This document shows, in pieces, positions 36,791-46,403 of a DNA stretch of 64,000 nucleotides (position 1 is its first letter; each line of letters begins with the position of its first letter). This stretch comes from Bacillus aerolatus. Its GTDB lineage: Bacteria > Bacillota > Bacilli > Bacillales > Domibacillaceae. The stretch lies in assembly GCF_009183655.1 (NCBI RefSeq), contig NZ_WEIO01000002.1, forward strand, positions 186,001 through 250,000, given 5' to 3'. Below the pieces are notes generated by a model. That model was not told the DNA's origin. It searched no databases and saw only the letters and a program-made list of their open reading frames with translations. Position numbers and translations under genes: made by a program.

Positions 36791-37788
36791 AAATAGCGAT
36801 AGATGCCATGGGCGGCGATCATGCCCCGCAAGAGATCATTTTAGGAACGAATAAGGCATTAGCAGAAATACAAGACTTGGAAGTGCTTATTTTTGGCGAT
36901 GAAAAGAAAATCACGCCAATTTTAACGCCAAACAGTCGGGCAAACATTATACATACAGAAGAAGTCATATTAGGAACGGATGAACCAGTCCGCGCAGTCC
37001 GCCGCAAAAAAAATGCCTCGATGGTCATGATGGCGCAGGCTGTGGCCGACGGAGAAGCAAGTGCATGCGTGTCTGCAGGAAATACAGGAGCATTAATGGC
37101 TGCCGGTTTGTTTATCGTCGGCCGCATTGATGGCATACAGCGGCCGGCGCTCGCCCCGACGCTGCCGACTGTCGATGGAAAAGGATTTGTCATGCTTGAC
37201 CTTGGCGCCAATGTAGATGCTAAGCCTGATCATTTGCTTCAATATGCAGTGATGGGATCTATTTATGCCGAAAAAGTAAGGGGAGTGAAGAAGCCGCGTG
37301 TTGGTCTGTTAAATATCGGAACAGAAGAGAAAAAAGGAAATGACTTAACGAAAGAAGCGTATCAGCTGCTCAGCAGGCAGGAGGGGATCCACTTCGTTGG
37401 GAACGTGGAATCCCGCGATTTATTGAGCGGCGCAGCAGATGTTGTTGTTACAGACGGATTCACCGGAAATATGGTGTTAAAAACGATTGAGGGTACCGCG
37501 CTTTCGGTCTTTTCGATGTTAAAGTCGGCATTAACCTCATCATTGAAAGCCAAAATAGGAGCTGGACTGTTAAAAAGTGAACTGTACAGTTTAAAAGACA
37601 AAATGGATTATACAGAATACGGAGGCGCCGGATTGTTCGGTTTAAAAGCGCCGGTCATAAAAGCACACGGTTCATCAAACGCTAATGCTTTTTACAACGC
37701 ACTCAAGCAAGCGTATACGATGGCAGAAGCCGATGTGCCTGCAAAAATTGCGGAAGCTGCCGGTGCTGCGCCGTCAGCAGACAAGTAA
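36787..37788 (+). CDS. plsX: Phosphate acyltransferase PlsX
   Basis: Converts acyl-ACP to acyl phosphate for PlsY in phosphatidic acid synthesis; it is a peripheral membrane enzyme. The N-terminus [17 protein letters not shown] and the motifs [18 protein letters not shown] and [12 protein letters not shown] are typical. The product has 333 residues. It overlaps fapR by 4 bases. Confidence 0.97.
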   Translation: MKIAIDAMGGDHAPQEIILGTNKALAEIQDLEVLIFGDEKKITPILTPNSRANIIHTEEVILGTDEPVRAVRRKKNASMVMMAQAVADGEASACVSAGNTGALMAAGLFIVGRIDGIQRPALAPTLPTVDGKGFVMLDLGANVDAKPDHLLQYAVMGSIYAEKVRGVKKPRVGLLNIGTEEKKGNDLTKEAYQLLSRQEGIHFVGNVESRDLLSGAADVVVTDGFTGNMVLKTIEGTALSVFSMLKSALTSSLKAKIGAGLLKSELYSLKDKMDYTEYGGAGLFGLKAPVIKAHGSSNANAFYNALKQAYTMAEADVPAKIAEAAGAAPSADK

Positions 37789-37800
37789 GGGGGAAATGAA

Positions 37801-38748
37801 ATGGGAAAAATAGCTTTTGTCTTTCCGGGACAAGGGTCACAAGCAGTGGGCATGGGGAAATTACTCGCTGACGATCACCAAGAAATCCGGGAACTGTTTG
37901 AAACAGCGGATACGAAATTAGGTTTTTCGCTAAGTGATTTAATGTTTAACGGCCCGCAGGAAAAGTTGACATTAACAATGAACGCCCAGCCTGCGATTCT
38001 TGCTGCGAGCATAGCAGCGTTAAAAGTATTTGAGAAAGAAGGCATTATACCGGACTTTGTTGCCGGCCACAGTTTAGGGGAATATACAGCACTTACAGCT
38101 GCCAAAGCCCTGACATTCGAAGACGCTGTTTACATTGTCCACAAGCGCGGCCAATTTATGGAGCAGGCCGTACCTGCCGGTGAAGGAACAATGGCGGCTG
38201 TCCTCGGAATGGACAGGGGCTTGCTGCAGGAAATAACTGCTGAAGTAACAGCTGCCGGCGAAGCAGTTGGACTCGCCAACTTGAACTGTCCGGGACAAAT
38301 TGTCATTTCCGGAACGAAAAGCGGCGTCGAGCAAGCAGGAGCTCTTGCAAAAGAAAAAGGAGCAAAACGGGTGCTTCCGCTAAACGTCAGCGGCCCTTTT
38401 CATTCTTCATTAATGCAGCCAGCTACAGCCCAGCTTGAAAAAGTACTTAATGAAGTAGAAATAAAAGACTGTGAAACGCCAGTGATCGCCAATGTCGATG
38501 CAAAGGCGGTTGTGCAGGCTTCAGACATCCGCAACAAATTGCTTCAGCAGCTGTACTCGCCTGTTCTTTGGGAAGATAGTGTAGAAGAGCTGATTGAAGC
38601 AGGTGTAGATACATTCATTGAAATCGGACCAGGGAAAGTACTTTCCGGCCTGATCAAAAAGATTGACCGCCAAGTTACAACACTTGCCGTTCAAGACGGA
38701 GAGTCCATTAAGGCAGCTGTAAAAGCATTGAAGGAGGAAACAGTATGA
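37801..38748 (+). CDS. fabD: Malonyl-CoA:ACP transacylase FabD
   Basis: Loads malonyl groups onto ACP. The nucleophile serine is in [10 protein letters not shown] (about residue 92), and the N-terminal [12 protein letters not shown] oxyanion motif is present. The product has 315 residues. AAGGGGGAAATG supplies the ribosome binding site. It is ATGA-coupled to fabG. Confidence 0.97.
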   Translation: MGKIAFVFPGQGSQAVGMGKLLADDHQEIRELFETADTKLGFSLSDLMFNGPQEKLTLTMNAQPAILAASIAALKVFEKEGIIPDFVAGHSLGEYTALTAAKALTFEDAVYIVHKRGQFMEQAVPAGEGTMAAVLGMDRGLLQEITAEVTAAGEAVGLANLNCPGQIVISGTKSGVEQAGALAKEKGAKRVLPLNVSGPFHSSLMQPATAQLEKVLNEVEIKDCETPVIANVDAKAVVQASDIRNKLLQQLYSPVLWEDSVEELIEAGVDTFIEIGPGKVLSGLIKKIDRQVTTLAVQDGESIKAAVKALKEETV

Positions 38749-39488
38749 AACTGGACGGAAAAGCGGCTTTAGTCACAGGTGCCTCCCGAGGCATCGGCCG
38801 GGAGATTGCGCTCGAACTTGCACGTGCAGGAGCCAATGTTGCGGTCAATTATTCAGGAAGTGAAGCGAAAGCAAATGAAGTGGTCGCGGAAATTAAAGCT
38901 ATGGGGCGCGAATCAATTGCTATCCAGTGCAATGTGGCTGACAGTGACTCAGTATCAGACATGGTGAAACAAACGGTTGAAACGTTTGGGAAAATTGATA
39001 TTCTCGTCAACAATGCCGGCATCACACGAGATAATTTGCTGATGCGCATGAAAGAGCAGGAATGGGAAGATGTTATTGATACGAACTTAAAAGGCGTATT
39101 CCTTTGCACAAAAGCCGTTACTCGGCCGATGATGAAGCAGAGGAGCGGCCGGATTATTAATATCGCTTCCATCGTTGGGGTGAGTGGAAACGCCGGACAG
39201 GCCAATTATGTCGCCGCAAAAGCAGGCGTCATTGGTTTGACGAAAAGCACGGCGAAGGAGCTTGCCTCCCGCGGAATAACAGTTAATGCGCTCGCCCCTG
39301 GGTTTATTACAACAGATATGACAGATGCCCTGCCGGAAGAAGCGAAAGAAGCGATGCTCAATCAAATTCCACTTGCCCGTTTTGGCGAGCCGGCAGACAT
39401 TGCTAAAGCCGCTCTTTTCCTTGCCGCAGACGATTCAAAATACATTACCGGCCAAACGATTCATATCGATGGTGGCATGGTGATGTAA
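38745..39488 (+). CDS. fabG: 3-oxoacyl-ACP reductase FabG
   Basis: NADPH-dependent short-chain dehydrogenase of the fatty acid elongation cycle. [12 protein letters not shown] binds the cofactor, and NNAG, the catalytic Ser and YVAAK form the active site. The product has 247 residues. It is the last gene before the acpP promoter region. Confidence 0.96.
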   Translation: MKLDGKAALVTGASRGIGREIALELARAGANVAVNYSGSEAKANEVVAEIKAMGRESIAIQCNVADSDSVSDMVKQTVETFGKIDILVNNAGITRDNLLMRMKEQEWEDVIDTNLKGVFLCTKAVTRPMMKQRSGRIINIASIVGVSGNAGQANYVAAKAGVIGLTKSTAKELASRGITVNALAPGFITTDMTDALPEEAKEAMLNQIPLARFGEPADIAKAALFLAADDSKYITGQTIHIDGGMVM

Positions 39489-39570
39489 GAAAAGCGGGAG
39501 CACCTTGATCAGCCCCGACAATTGCCTTTTATTGAATAGAAAATTTATTTTATCTTTACCGAAAATCGTC

Positions 39571-39576
39571 TATAAT
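39571..39576 (+). promoter_or_regulatory. Candidate -10 box of an acpP promoter
   Basis: A perfect TATAAT lies 24 bases before the acpP start codon. The -35 at the right distance (TTTTAT) is poor. A separate promoter would fit the need for abundant ACP. Confidence 0.45.
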
Positions 39577-39599
39577 GACTTGAGGGGAGGTGAACGAGC

Positions 39600-39833
39600 A
39601 TGGCAGATGTGTTAGAGCGTGTAACGAAAATTATCGTAGATCGTCTTGGAGTGGAAGAATCTCAAGTGAACCTTGAAGCTTCTTTTAAAGAAGATCTTGG
39701 AGCAGATTCTTTAGATGTAGTTGAACTTGTAATGGAATTGGAAGATGAATTCGATATGGAAATTTCTGACGATGATGCAGAGAAAATTGCTACAGTGGGT
39801 AACGCTGTGAATTACATAAACAGCAAAAAATAA
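39600..39833 (+). CDS. acpP: Acyl carrier protein
   Basis: The product has 77 residues and is acidic. The phosphopantetheine serine is Ser37 in [12 protein letters not shown] strong GGGGAGGTG lies upstream, fitting high expression. It carries growing acyl chains for the Fab enzymes and PlsX encoded next to it. Confidence 0.98.
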   Translation: MADVLERVTKIIVDRLGVEESQVNLEASFKEDLGADSLDVVELVMELEDEFDMEISDDDAEKIATVGNAVNYINSKK

Positions 39834-39840
39834 TCGTTGG

Positions 39841-39883
39841 AAGAATGCAGGCTCCGTTGCTGAAAACGGAGCTTTCTTCTTTT
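39841..39883 (+). terminator. Intrinsic terminator after acpP
   Basis: GCTCCGTT (39851-39858) pairs with AACGGAGC (39865-39872), extended by AAGAA/TTCTT outside, followed by a T-rich tract. Confidence 0.75.
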
Positions 39884-39910
39884 GCGATTTTTTTCAGTTT
39901 CGACTACACT
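39882..39910 (+). promoter_or_regulatory. Candidate SigA promoter of rnc
   Basis: TTGCGA (39882-39887), a 17-base spacer, then TACACT (39905-39910), about 40 bases upstream of rnc and directly behind the acpP terminator. Confidence 0.55.
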
Positions 39911-39950
39911 GTGTGTGGATGCAAATTAGTTTGATAGCGGAGGAAATCCA

Positions 39951-40691
39951 ATGAAGAAACCATATAGAGAACCTAGAAAGCCTTTGAGCAGAAGAGAGCA
40001 GCAGTTTAAGCAGCTGCAAGGAAAATTGAACATTCATTTCCATGATGAAAAACTGTTAAAGCATGCTTTTACTCATTCATCCTATGTGAATGAGCATCGG
40101 AAAAAACCATATGAAGACAATGAACGCTTGGAGTTTTTAGGAGACGCTGTGCTTGAATTAACCGTCTCTCATTATTTATTCAAAAAATATCCGCTCATGT
40201 CAGAAGGAGATTTAACGAAACTCAGAGCAGCAGTTGTTTGTGAGCCGTCTCTCGTGATATTCGCTAATGAATTGCACTTTGGTGATTATGTTCTTCTTGG
40301 CAAAGGAGAAGAAATGACCGGTGGACGCATGAGACCGGCTCTCTTGGCTGATGTATTTGAAGCGTTTGTAGGCGCATTATTTTTAGATAAAGGGATGAAT
40401 GCCGTCCTTCCATTTCTGGACCAAGTGGTTTTTCCAAAGATTAACTCCGGTGCTTTTTCTCATATGATGGATTACAAGAGCCAGCTGCAGGAGCTGGTGC
40501 AGCGCCAAACAAAAGGTTCGCTTGAATACAAGATTTTACAAGAAAAAGGACCTGCTCATAGCAAAGAGTTTATTTCACAAGTTTCATTAAATGGAGAAAT
40601 ACTTGGAAGCGGGCAGGGGAAATCGAAAAAAGAAGCTGAGCAAATAGCCGCTCAAGTGGCTTTAACATCATTGAAACAACATACAGAATAG
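39951..40691 (+). CDS. rnc: Ribonuclease III
   Basis: Double-strand-specific endonuclease for rRNA precursors, scRNA and toxin mRNAs. The signature [14 protein letters not shown] contains the catalytic acidic residues, and a C-terminal dsRNA-binding domain starts near 170 ([11 protein letters not shown] ... [13 protein letters not shown]). The product has 246 residues. It precedes smc as in B. subtilis. Confidence 0.97.
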   Translation: MKKPYREPRKPLSRREQQFKQLQGKLNIHFHDEKLLKHAFTHSSYVNEHRKKPYEDNERLEFLGDAVLELTVSHYLFKKYPLMSEGDLTKLRAAVVCEPSLVIFANELHFGDYVLLGKGEEMTGGRMRPALLADVFEAFVGALFLDKGMNAVLPFLDQVVFPKINSGAFSHMMDYKSQLQELVQRQTKGSLEYKILQEKGPAHSKEFISQVSLNGEILGSGQGKSKKEAEQIAAQVALTSLKQHTE

Positions 40692-40709
40692 AAGGCAGGG
40701 GAAAGGAAC

Positions 40710-43700
40710 ATGTTCCTGAAGAAACTGGAAATCTCCGGATTCAAATCATTTGCTGAGCGCGTTTCCGTCGAGTTTGTGGATGGTGTAACGGCCGTGGTCG
40801 GACCGAACGGATCAGGTAAGAGTAACATTACTGATGGGATACGCTGGGCGCTTGGAGAACAATCAGCCAAAAGCTTGCGCGGTGGAAAAATGGAAGATGT
40901 TATTTTTGCAGGCAGCGACAGCCGCAAACCGTTGAACTTTGCTGAAGTTACATTGACCTTAAACAATGAAAAGGGTACGCTCCCCATTGAATTTAATGAA
41001 GTAAATGTGACGAGAAGAGTATACCGCTCAGGGGATAGTGAATATTTTATTAATAAACGGTCATGTCGGTTAAAAGATATTGTCGATTTATTTATAGATT
41101 CTGGTCTTGGCAAAGAGGCTTTTTCCATTATCGGCCAAGGGAAAGTAGAAGAAATTTTAAACAGTAAGCCGGAAGACCGCCGGACGATTTTTGAAGAAGC
41201 GGCCGGTGTATTGAAATATAAAATCCGCAAAAAGAAAGCGGAGAAAAAGCTTGATGAAACACAAGAAAATTTGTTGCGTGTTCAAGACATTTTGCATGAA
41301 TTGGAAGGGCAGCTGGAACCTTTAAAAATACAGGCTTCGATCGCACGCGATTTTCTTGAAAAGAAAGAGGAAATGACGAAGTATGATATTGCCGCCATCG
41401 TATTTGAAATTGATGAGCTTCATGGGGAGTGGGAGAAATTAAAAGCAAGCCGCGATCGTCATGAAGAAGAAAACACCCGTCTTTTTTCAAATCTGCAAAT
41501 AAAAGAAGCGAAAGCAGAAGAGCTGCGCGGGCAAATCAATGCCATTGATGAGTCGGTTAACGACTTACAAATAGTTCTCCTGGCGGCGAGCGAGGAACTT
41601 GAAAAGCTAGAAGGCCGTAAACAAGTCTTACAGGAGCGAAGAAAAAATGCCACTCAAAACGAAGGGCAGCTAGCTGAAAATCTAACAGAAATAAAAGAAA
41701 AAATAAATCTTCTTTCTGTGCAGGCTGCTGAATTAAAGCAGAAGTCTAAAGCGGATCAAGCGGAAGAAGCGGAATTGAAGCGGCTGCTGTTTGAAAAACA
41801 ACAAGAAATGAAACAGCTTTCGCAAAACCTTGAAGAAGCAATCGAGTCGTTAAAATCAGATTACATCGAAAGTCTAAATGTGCAAGCATCTGCTAAAAAC
41901 GAACGGCGATATTTGAAACAGCAAATGGAGCAGTTAGCGCACAGAAAAGAACGGCTTGATGCCGAAAATGAAAAGCAGCTTGCAGAAAGACGGGAAATTG
42001 AAGCAAAAAAAACTTCTATAGAAGAAGCGCTCGCTTTCGAACAAAAACGCTTCACTGTTCATATGGAATCGCTGCAGCAAGAACAGCAAATGCTCGGGGT
42101 GATGAAATCAAAATATGAGAAGCAGGAATCGAGCTTATATCAAGCCTATCAAATTCTTCAAGATGCTAAATCCCGCAAAGACATGCTTGAATCTTTGGAA
42201 GAGGACTATTCGGGGTTTTTCCAAGGGGTGAAAGAAGTATTAAAAGCGAGGCACCATAAGCTTGCAGGGATTGAAGGAGCGATTGCTGAAATTATTAATG
42301 TGCCTAAAGACTATGAAACGGCGATTGAAATCGCTCTCGGAAGCAGTATGCAGCACATTATAACGGCAGACGAACGGGCAGCTCGCGAGGCAATCGGCTA
42401 TTTGAAGAAACATCGCTTTGGCCGGGCAACATTTCTGCCGTTGACGTCAATGAAAGGGAAAACGATTCCTGCTTCTCTTCTCTCGCAACTGGGAACCGAC
42501 AGCCGCTTTATTGGAATTGCATCCAGCTTAATCCGCTTCCCGGATAAGTACAGCCCAGCGGTGACTAATTTGCTTGGGCATACAGTTGTAGCTGCCAACT
42601 TGGAAGGTGCCAATGAATTAGCCAAGCTGCTGAACTACCGTTACCGGATTGTGACGCTGGACGGAGATGTTGTCAATCCGGGCGGTTCCATGACAGGAGG
42701 CGCCTTAAAGCAAAAAGGGAGTTCATTTATAAGCCGTAAAAACGAATTGGACTCGTTAAAAGCAAGACTTGCTTCCATGGAAGAAAAAACAGCATCTGTA
42801 GAACGGGAAGTAAAAAAATTAAAAGAAACGATTATTGCTAAAGAAGCCTTGCTTGGAGAGATGCGAAGCGAAGCAGAATCGATGAGAGGGAAAGAGCAGG
42901 AGCGTAAGAATGACTGGCTTGAATGGCAATTCTCTTTTCAAACGATCAACAGCCGCTTGTCTATTTATGATACAGAAAAGCGCGAATTTGAAGAAGAAAA
43001 CGCCAGGTTGCAAGAGCGATTTAAGGCAGCAGACAAACAACTTATCGGCAGCCAGCAGGAAATTGACACGCTTGATGTGGAAATTAAGAAGTTAACGGAG
43101 AAAAAGACGCAGGAAAGCACATTAAGAGAGTCCATCGTGCAAGCCATAAGCGAGTTGAAATCGAAGCTTGCGGTAAAAACTGAACAATTGGCCGCGGGGA
43201 CGGAAAGACTTGAACAAGTGCTTAATGAATTAACAGCAGCTAAAAAGAAATTCAAACAGTGGAATGAAGATTTGAATTGGCTGCAAACAGAAATGTCTGC
43301 CAGCGGGCAAGGGGAAGAAGAACTTGATTTGGCCGCCCGTAAAAAGCGGCAGGACAAGGAAGAAACCGCTAAACTTATTTCTATGCGCAGAAATGAACGA
43401 ATGGACAAGCTGAAAAAGCTTGAAGATGATGAAAAGGAATTAAAAGAAGCAAGAAGGCTTCATAAAGCAATGAGTGAAGCTATTCAAGATGAAGAAGTAA
43501 AAATCAACCGCTTAGATGTAGAGCTGGAAAATCGCCTAGAGCAGTTAAGCAAGGAGTATACGATTACGTATGAAGCAGCGAAAGAAAAATATCCGCTGCC
43601 TTTCCCGATTGAAGAAGTTCGTAAAAAACTTCACTTAATAAAGCTGTCCATGAAGGAACTGGGCAGCGTCAACCTCGGAGCGATAGAAGAATATGACCGC

Positions 43701-44282
43701 GTGTTTGAGCGGCATACATTCCTTGAGGAACAGCGGGCTGATTTACAAGAAGCGAAAGACACACTTTTTCAAGTGATAGAAGAAATGGACGAAGAAATGA
43801 CCAAAAGGTTTAAAGAAACATTTGAGGCTGTCCGGTCGCAATTCCTTCCTGTTTTTCAAGCGTTGTTTGGCGGCGGAAGAGCGGAATTGAAACTGACAAA
43901 TCCTGATGACTTGTTAAATACAGGAGTGGATATCGTCGCACAGCCCACTGGAAAGAAACTGCAAAACCTCAGCCTGCTGTCCGGCGGAGAACGTGCTTTA
44001 ACCGCCATCGCTTTATTATTTGCCATACTCAAAGTACGTCCCGTTCCTTTTTGCGTACTCGATGAAGTAGAAGCGGCATTAGACGAAGCAAACGTCTTTC
44101 GCTTCAGCCAATACTTAAAACAATTCAGCGAAGACACTCAATTCATCGTCATCACCCACAGAAAAGGAACAATGGAAGAAGCAGATGTCCTCTACGGCGT
44201 CACCATGCAAGAATCAGGCGTATCAAGACTAGTCTCCGTAAAAATGGATGAAAGAAAAGTGGAGCCGACTGCCCTGGGGTGA
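40710..44282 (+). CDS. smc: Chromosome condensation ATPase SMC
   Basis: Loop-extruding condensin core. The product has 1190 residues. Walker A GPNGSGKS lies near 32-39, long coiled coils flank a hinge around 500-665 (NPGGSMTGG), the ABC signature LSGGERALTAIA is near 1090, and Walker B VLDEVEAALDEAN near 1115. The last eight codons (about KVEPTALG) and the TGA lie inside a type 1 repeat module starting at 44254, so the natural C-terminus has been replaced by repeat sequence. Confidence 0.97.
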   Translation: MFLKKLEISGFKSFAERVSVEFVDGVTAVVGPNGSGKSNITDGIRWALGEQSAKSLRGGKMEDVIFAGSDSRKPLNFAEVTLTLNNEKGTLPIEFNEVNVTRRVYRSGDSEYFINKRSCRLKDIVDLFIDSGLGKEAFSIIGQGKVEEILNSKPEDRRTIFEEAAGVLKYKIRKKKAEKKLDETQENLLRVQDILHELEGQLEPLKIQASIARDFLEKKEEMTKYDIAAIVFEIDELHGEWEKLKASRDRHEEENTRLFSNLQIKEAKAEELRGQINAIDESVNDLQIVLLAASEELEKLEGRKQVLQERRKNATQNEGQLAENLTEIKEKINLLSVQAAELKQKSKADQAEEAELKRLLFEKQQEMKQLSQNLEEAIESLKSDYIESLNVQASAKNERRYLKQQMEQLAHRKERLDAENEKQLAERREIEAKKTSIEEALAFEQKRFTVHMESLQQEQQMLGVMKSKYEKQESSLYQAYQILQDAKSRKDMLESLEEDYSGFFQGVKEVLKARHHKLAGIEGAIAEIINVPKDYETAIEIALGSSMQHIITADERAAREAIGYLKKHRFGRATFLPLTSMKGKTIPASLLSQLGTDSRFIGIASSLIRFPDKYSPAVTNLLGHTVVAANLEGANELAKLLNYRYRIVTLDGDVVNPGGSMTGGALKQKGSSFISRKNELDSLKARLASMEEKTASVEREVKKLKETIIAKEALLGEMRSEAESMRGKEQERKNDWLEWQFSFQTINSRLSIYDTEKREFEEENARLQERFKAADKQLIGSQQEIDTLDVEIKKLTEKKTQESTLRESIVQAISELKSKLAVKTEQLAAGTERLEQVLNELTAAKKKFKQWNEDLNWLQTEMSASGQGEEELDLAARKKRQDKEETAKLISMRRNERMDKLKKLEDDEKELKEARRLHKAMSEAIQDEEVKINRLDVELENRLEQLSKEYTITYEAAKEKYPLPFPIEEVRKKLHLIKLSMKELGSVNLGAIEEYDRVFERHTFLEEQRADLQEAKDTLFQVIEEMDEEMTKRFKETFEAVRSQFLPVFQALFGGGRAELKLTNPDDLLNTGVDIVAQPTGKKLQNLSLLSGGERALTAIALLFAILKVRPVPFCVLDEVEAALDEANVFRFSQYLKQFSEDTQFIVITHRKGTMEEADVLYGVTMQESGVSRLVSVKMDERKVEPTALG

Positions 44283-44375
44283 CAAGCATAAGACGAACTG
44301 GCGAAATGGCATTCTTCAGCCATGCAGCCGGATTGGCTTATGACCTCGAGCCCCAAGGAGGCGGAGCTGGACAAA
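44254..44375 (+). repeat. Type 1 hairpin repeat module, copy 1 (overlaps the smc 3' end)
   Basis: A 122-base unit starting GAAAAGTGGAGCCGACTGC and ending GGCGGAGCTGGACAAA. Inner arms CTGGGG/CCCCAAG and CATAAG/CTTATG, plus TGGC/GCCA, allow a long interrupted hairpin. It differs from the adjacent copy at five positions by eye. The first 29 bases are translated as the end of smc. Confidence 0.85.
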
Positions 44376-44497
44376 GAAAAGCGGAGCCGACTGCACTGGG
44401 GTGACAAGCATAAGACGAACTGGCGAAGTGGCGTTCTTCAGCCATGCAGCCGGATTGGCTTATGACCTCGAGCCCCAAGGAGGAGGAGCTGGACAAA
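44376..44497 (+). repeat. Type 1 hairpin repeat module, copy 2 (tandem)
   Basis: The second 122-base unit follows directly in the same orientation and carries the canonical start GAAAAGCGGAGCC. It lies in the smc-ftsY gap (44283-44597), which holds no credible gene. Confidence 0.88.
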
Positions 44498-44535
44498 GAA
44501 AAGCGGAATCAGCGTACGCGCTAGCGGCTGCAGCT
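44498..44535 (+). repeat. Internally deleted type 3 module
   Basis: GAAAAGCGGAA is joined directly to the right end of type 3 (TCAGCGTACGCGCTAGCGG, then CTGCAGCT). About 85 bases of the middle are missing compared with the full type 3 copy at 48761. The remaining 60 bases before ftsY are AT-rich and hold only the ftsY ribosome binding site. Confidence 0.75.
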
Positions 44536-44597
44536 CACGTAGCTGTTTGTATAGGAATGACTATATTTAACTATATTTTTAATTAGGAGGATAAACG

Positions 44598-45608
44598 ATG
44601 AGCTTTTTTAAGAAGTTAAAAGAAAAGTTGACTACATCAACGGATCAGGCAACCGAAAAATTTAAAACTGGTTTGACAAAAACACGCGACAACTTTTCGA
44701 ATAAAGTGAATGATCTTGTCGCACGCTATCGTAAAATTGATGAGGATTTCTTTGAAGAGCTTGAAGAAATCCTCATTGGTGCGGACGTTGGGTTCGATAC
44801 AGTGATGGAACTGATCGAGCAATTAAAGTATGAGGTGAAACGTCGCAATACAAAAGATCCAGCGGAAGTGCGGGATATTATTACTGAAAAGCTTGTTGAT
44901 ATTTACCAAGGCGGCGAAGAAGCGCCAAATGAATTAAACATCCAAGAAGATGGATTGACAGTTATCCTTTTTGTCGGCGTTAATGGTGTTGGCAAGACTA
45001 CCACTATCGGTAAGCTGGCTCACAAATTTAAGTCAGAAGGTAAAAAAGTTCTGCTGGCAGCCGGCGATACTTTTCGTGCAGGAGCAATTGAGCAGCTTGA
45101 AGTCTGGGGAGAGCGCACAGGTGTAGATGTCATCAAGCAAGGGGAAGGCTCGGATCCTGCTGCGGTGATGTATGATGCCGTCCAAGCAGCCAAATCACGG
45201 CAGGCAGATATTTTATTGTGTGATACAGCCGGACGTCTTCAGAACAAAGTCAATTTAATGAAAGAGCTGGAAAAGGTCAAACGAGTCATTGAACGTGAAG
45301 TGCCAGGAGCGCCGCATGAAGTGCTGATCGTCCTTGATGCGACGACTGGCCAGAATGCAATGATTCAAGCAAAGACATTTAAAGAAGCAACGGATGTGAG
45401 CGGGATTGTGCTGACTAAGCTTGATGGAACAGCTAAAGGCGGAATTGTACTGGCTATTCGTAAAGAATTGGAGATTCCCGTCAAGTTCGTCGGTCTCGGT
45501 GAAAAAATGGATGATCTGCAGCAGTTTGATGCTGAGAAATACGTATACGGATTGTTTTCCACCGCATTTGAGGAAAAAGAAGAACAAGCAGAAGCGGACG
45601 AGGAGTGA
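44598..45608 (+). CDS. ftsY: Signal recognition particle receptor FtsY
   Basis: SRP receptor GTPase at the membrane. The product has 336 residues. The NG domain has GVNGVGKTTTIGKLA near 127, DTAGRLQNK and TKLDGTAKGG. There is only a short basic/amphipathic N-terminus and no long acidic A domain, as usual in Bacillus. TTAGGAGG precedes the start. A minus-strand repeat array begins about 11 bases after its stop. Confidence 0.96.
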   Translation: MSFFKKLKEKLTTSTDQATEKFKTGLTKTRDNFSNKVNDLVARYRKIDEDFFEELEEILIGADVGFDTVMELIEQLKYEVKRRNTKDPAEVRDIITEKLVDIYQGGEEAPNELNIQEDGLTVILFVGVNGVGKTTTIGKLAHKFKSEGKKVLLAAGDTFRAGAIEQLEVWGERTGVDVIKQGEGSDPAAVMYDAVQAAKSRQADILLCDTAGRLQNKVNLMKELEKVKRVIEREVPGAPHEVLIVLDATTGQNAMIQAKTFKEATDVSGIVLTKLDGTAKGGIVLAIRKELEIPVKFVGLGEKMDDLQQFDAEKYVYGLFSTAFEEKEEQAEADEE

Positions 45609-45619
45609 TTCGCGTTTCG

Positions 45620-45741
45620 CTTGTCCAGCTGCAGCGCCTTGCTCCTCGGGTCAAATAACCTTCCCCAATGAAGTCAAAGAGCGACTTCTTTGGGGAAAGA
45701 ACATTTGCCTGTCGGAGCAGAACAGGCGCTTGCGCTTTTCT
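45620..45741 (-). repeat. Type 2 hairpin repeat module, minus orientation
   Basis: A 122-base unit; read on the - strand it starts GAAAAGCGCAAGCGCCTG and ends CTGCAGCTGGACAAGC. The stem pairs are AGCGCCT/AGGCGCT, GCTCC/GGAGC, CAAAT/ATTTG, an inner CTTTCCCCAA/TTGGGGAAG and GAAGTC/GACTTC around a seven-base loop. First unit of a three-unit array that fills most of the 469-base ftsY-ylxM gap. Confidence 0.88.
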
Positions 45742-45865
45742 AAGTGTCCAACTGCAGGCGCCAGCGCGTACGCTGATTTCGCTCTCTCTGTCGGAGTCCA
45801 AGAACGACTCCTCGTCGAGAGCTATAAATCCGCTAGCGCGCTGAACGAGCGCCTTGCGCTTTTCT
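45742..45865 (-). repeat. Type 3 hairpin repeat module, minus orientation
   Basis: A 124-base unit. On the - strand it starts GAAAAGCGCAAGGCGCTCG and ends CTGCAGTTGGACAC. Nested stems are AGCGCG/CGCGCT, GATTT/AAATC, GCTCTC/GAGAGC and GGAGTC/GACTCC. Two of these stems differ from the plus copy at 48761 by paired changes that preserve pairing. Confidence 0.88.
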
Positions 45866-45987
45866 ACTGTCCAGCTGCAGCGCCTTGCTCCTCGGGTCAA
45901 ATAACCTTCCCCAATGAAGTCAAAGAGCGACTTCTTTTGGGGAAGAACATTTGCCGGTCGGAGCAGAACAGGCGCTTGCGCTTTTCT
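45866..45987 (-). repeat. Type 2 hairpin repeat module, minus orientation, second copy
   Basis: A 122-base unit nearly identical to 45620-45741, so the array order is type 2, type 3, type 2. It ends about 20 bases before the ylxM promoter. Confidence 0.88.
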
Positions 45988-46005
45988 TTATGTAAAGATA
46001 TTTTC

Positions 46006-46034
46006 TTGACATTGTTATGAAAAGTAGGTAGACT
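46006..46034 (+). promoter_or_regulatory. SigA promoter of ylxM-ffh
   Basis: Consensus TTGACA (46006-46011), an exact 17-base spacer and TAGACT (46029-46034), 44 bases before the ylxM start. It isolates ylxM-ffh from the repeat array upstream. Confidence 0.8.
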
Positions 46035-46077
46035 GTTTTAATGTAAAGGATTTTAACTTAACAAGGGAGGACTGTCT

Positions 46078-46392
46078 ATGCTTGAGAAAACGACAAGAAT
46101 GAATTATTTGTATGATTTTTATCATTCTTTGTTAACGAATAAGCAGCGCAGTTATATGTCCCTTTATTATCTGGATGATTTCTCCCTTGGTGAAATTGCA
46201 GAAGAATATGAAGTAAGCCGCCAGGCGGTTTATGATAATATTAAACGCACGGAAGCAATGTTGGAGGAATATGAAAGTAAATTGTTGCTATTTAAGAAAT
46301 TTCAAGAGCGCAGCCATTTGTTGAAGCAATTGAAAATCTCTGCTTCAAATGAAGAGCTGTCTATTATTGAATCGCTTGAGAAATTAGATTAG
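46078..46392 (+). CDS. ylxM: YlxM family SRP-associated helix-turn-helix protein
   Basis: UPF0122 protein of 104 residues. It resembles sigma-70 region 4 ([27 protein letters not shown]) and in streptococci binds SRP components. The C-terminal half is a predicted coiled coil. AAGGGAGGA precedes ATG 46078. It lies 11 bases from ffh, the universal context of the family. Confidence 0.93.
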   Translation: MLEKTTRMNYLYDFYHSLLTNKQRSYMSLYYLDDFSLGEIAEEYEVSRQAVYDNIKRTEAMLEEYESKLLLFKKFQERSHLLKQLKISASNEELSIIESLEKLD

Positions 46393-46403
46393 GAGGCGGC
46401 ACG

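Noticed and set aside
44401-44586. Short open frame in the smc-ftsY gap
   Set aside because: It consists entirely of type 1 and deleted type 3 repeat sequence.
45620-45987. Integron attC-like sites
   Set aside because: The length and imperfect palindromy recall attC/VCR sequences, but there are no matching RYYYAAC/GTTRRRY core pairs at the ends, no integrase and no gene cassettes between units.
45421-46020. A 199-codon open frame overlapping the ftsY end and the repeat array
   Set aside because: It overlaps ftsY in another frame and then reads repeat modules; the translation repeats with the modules and has no ribosome binding site or recognisable domain.
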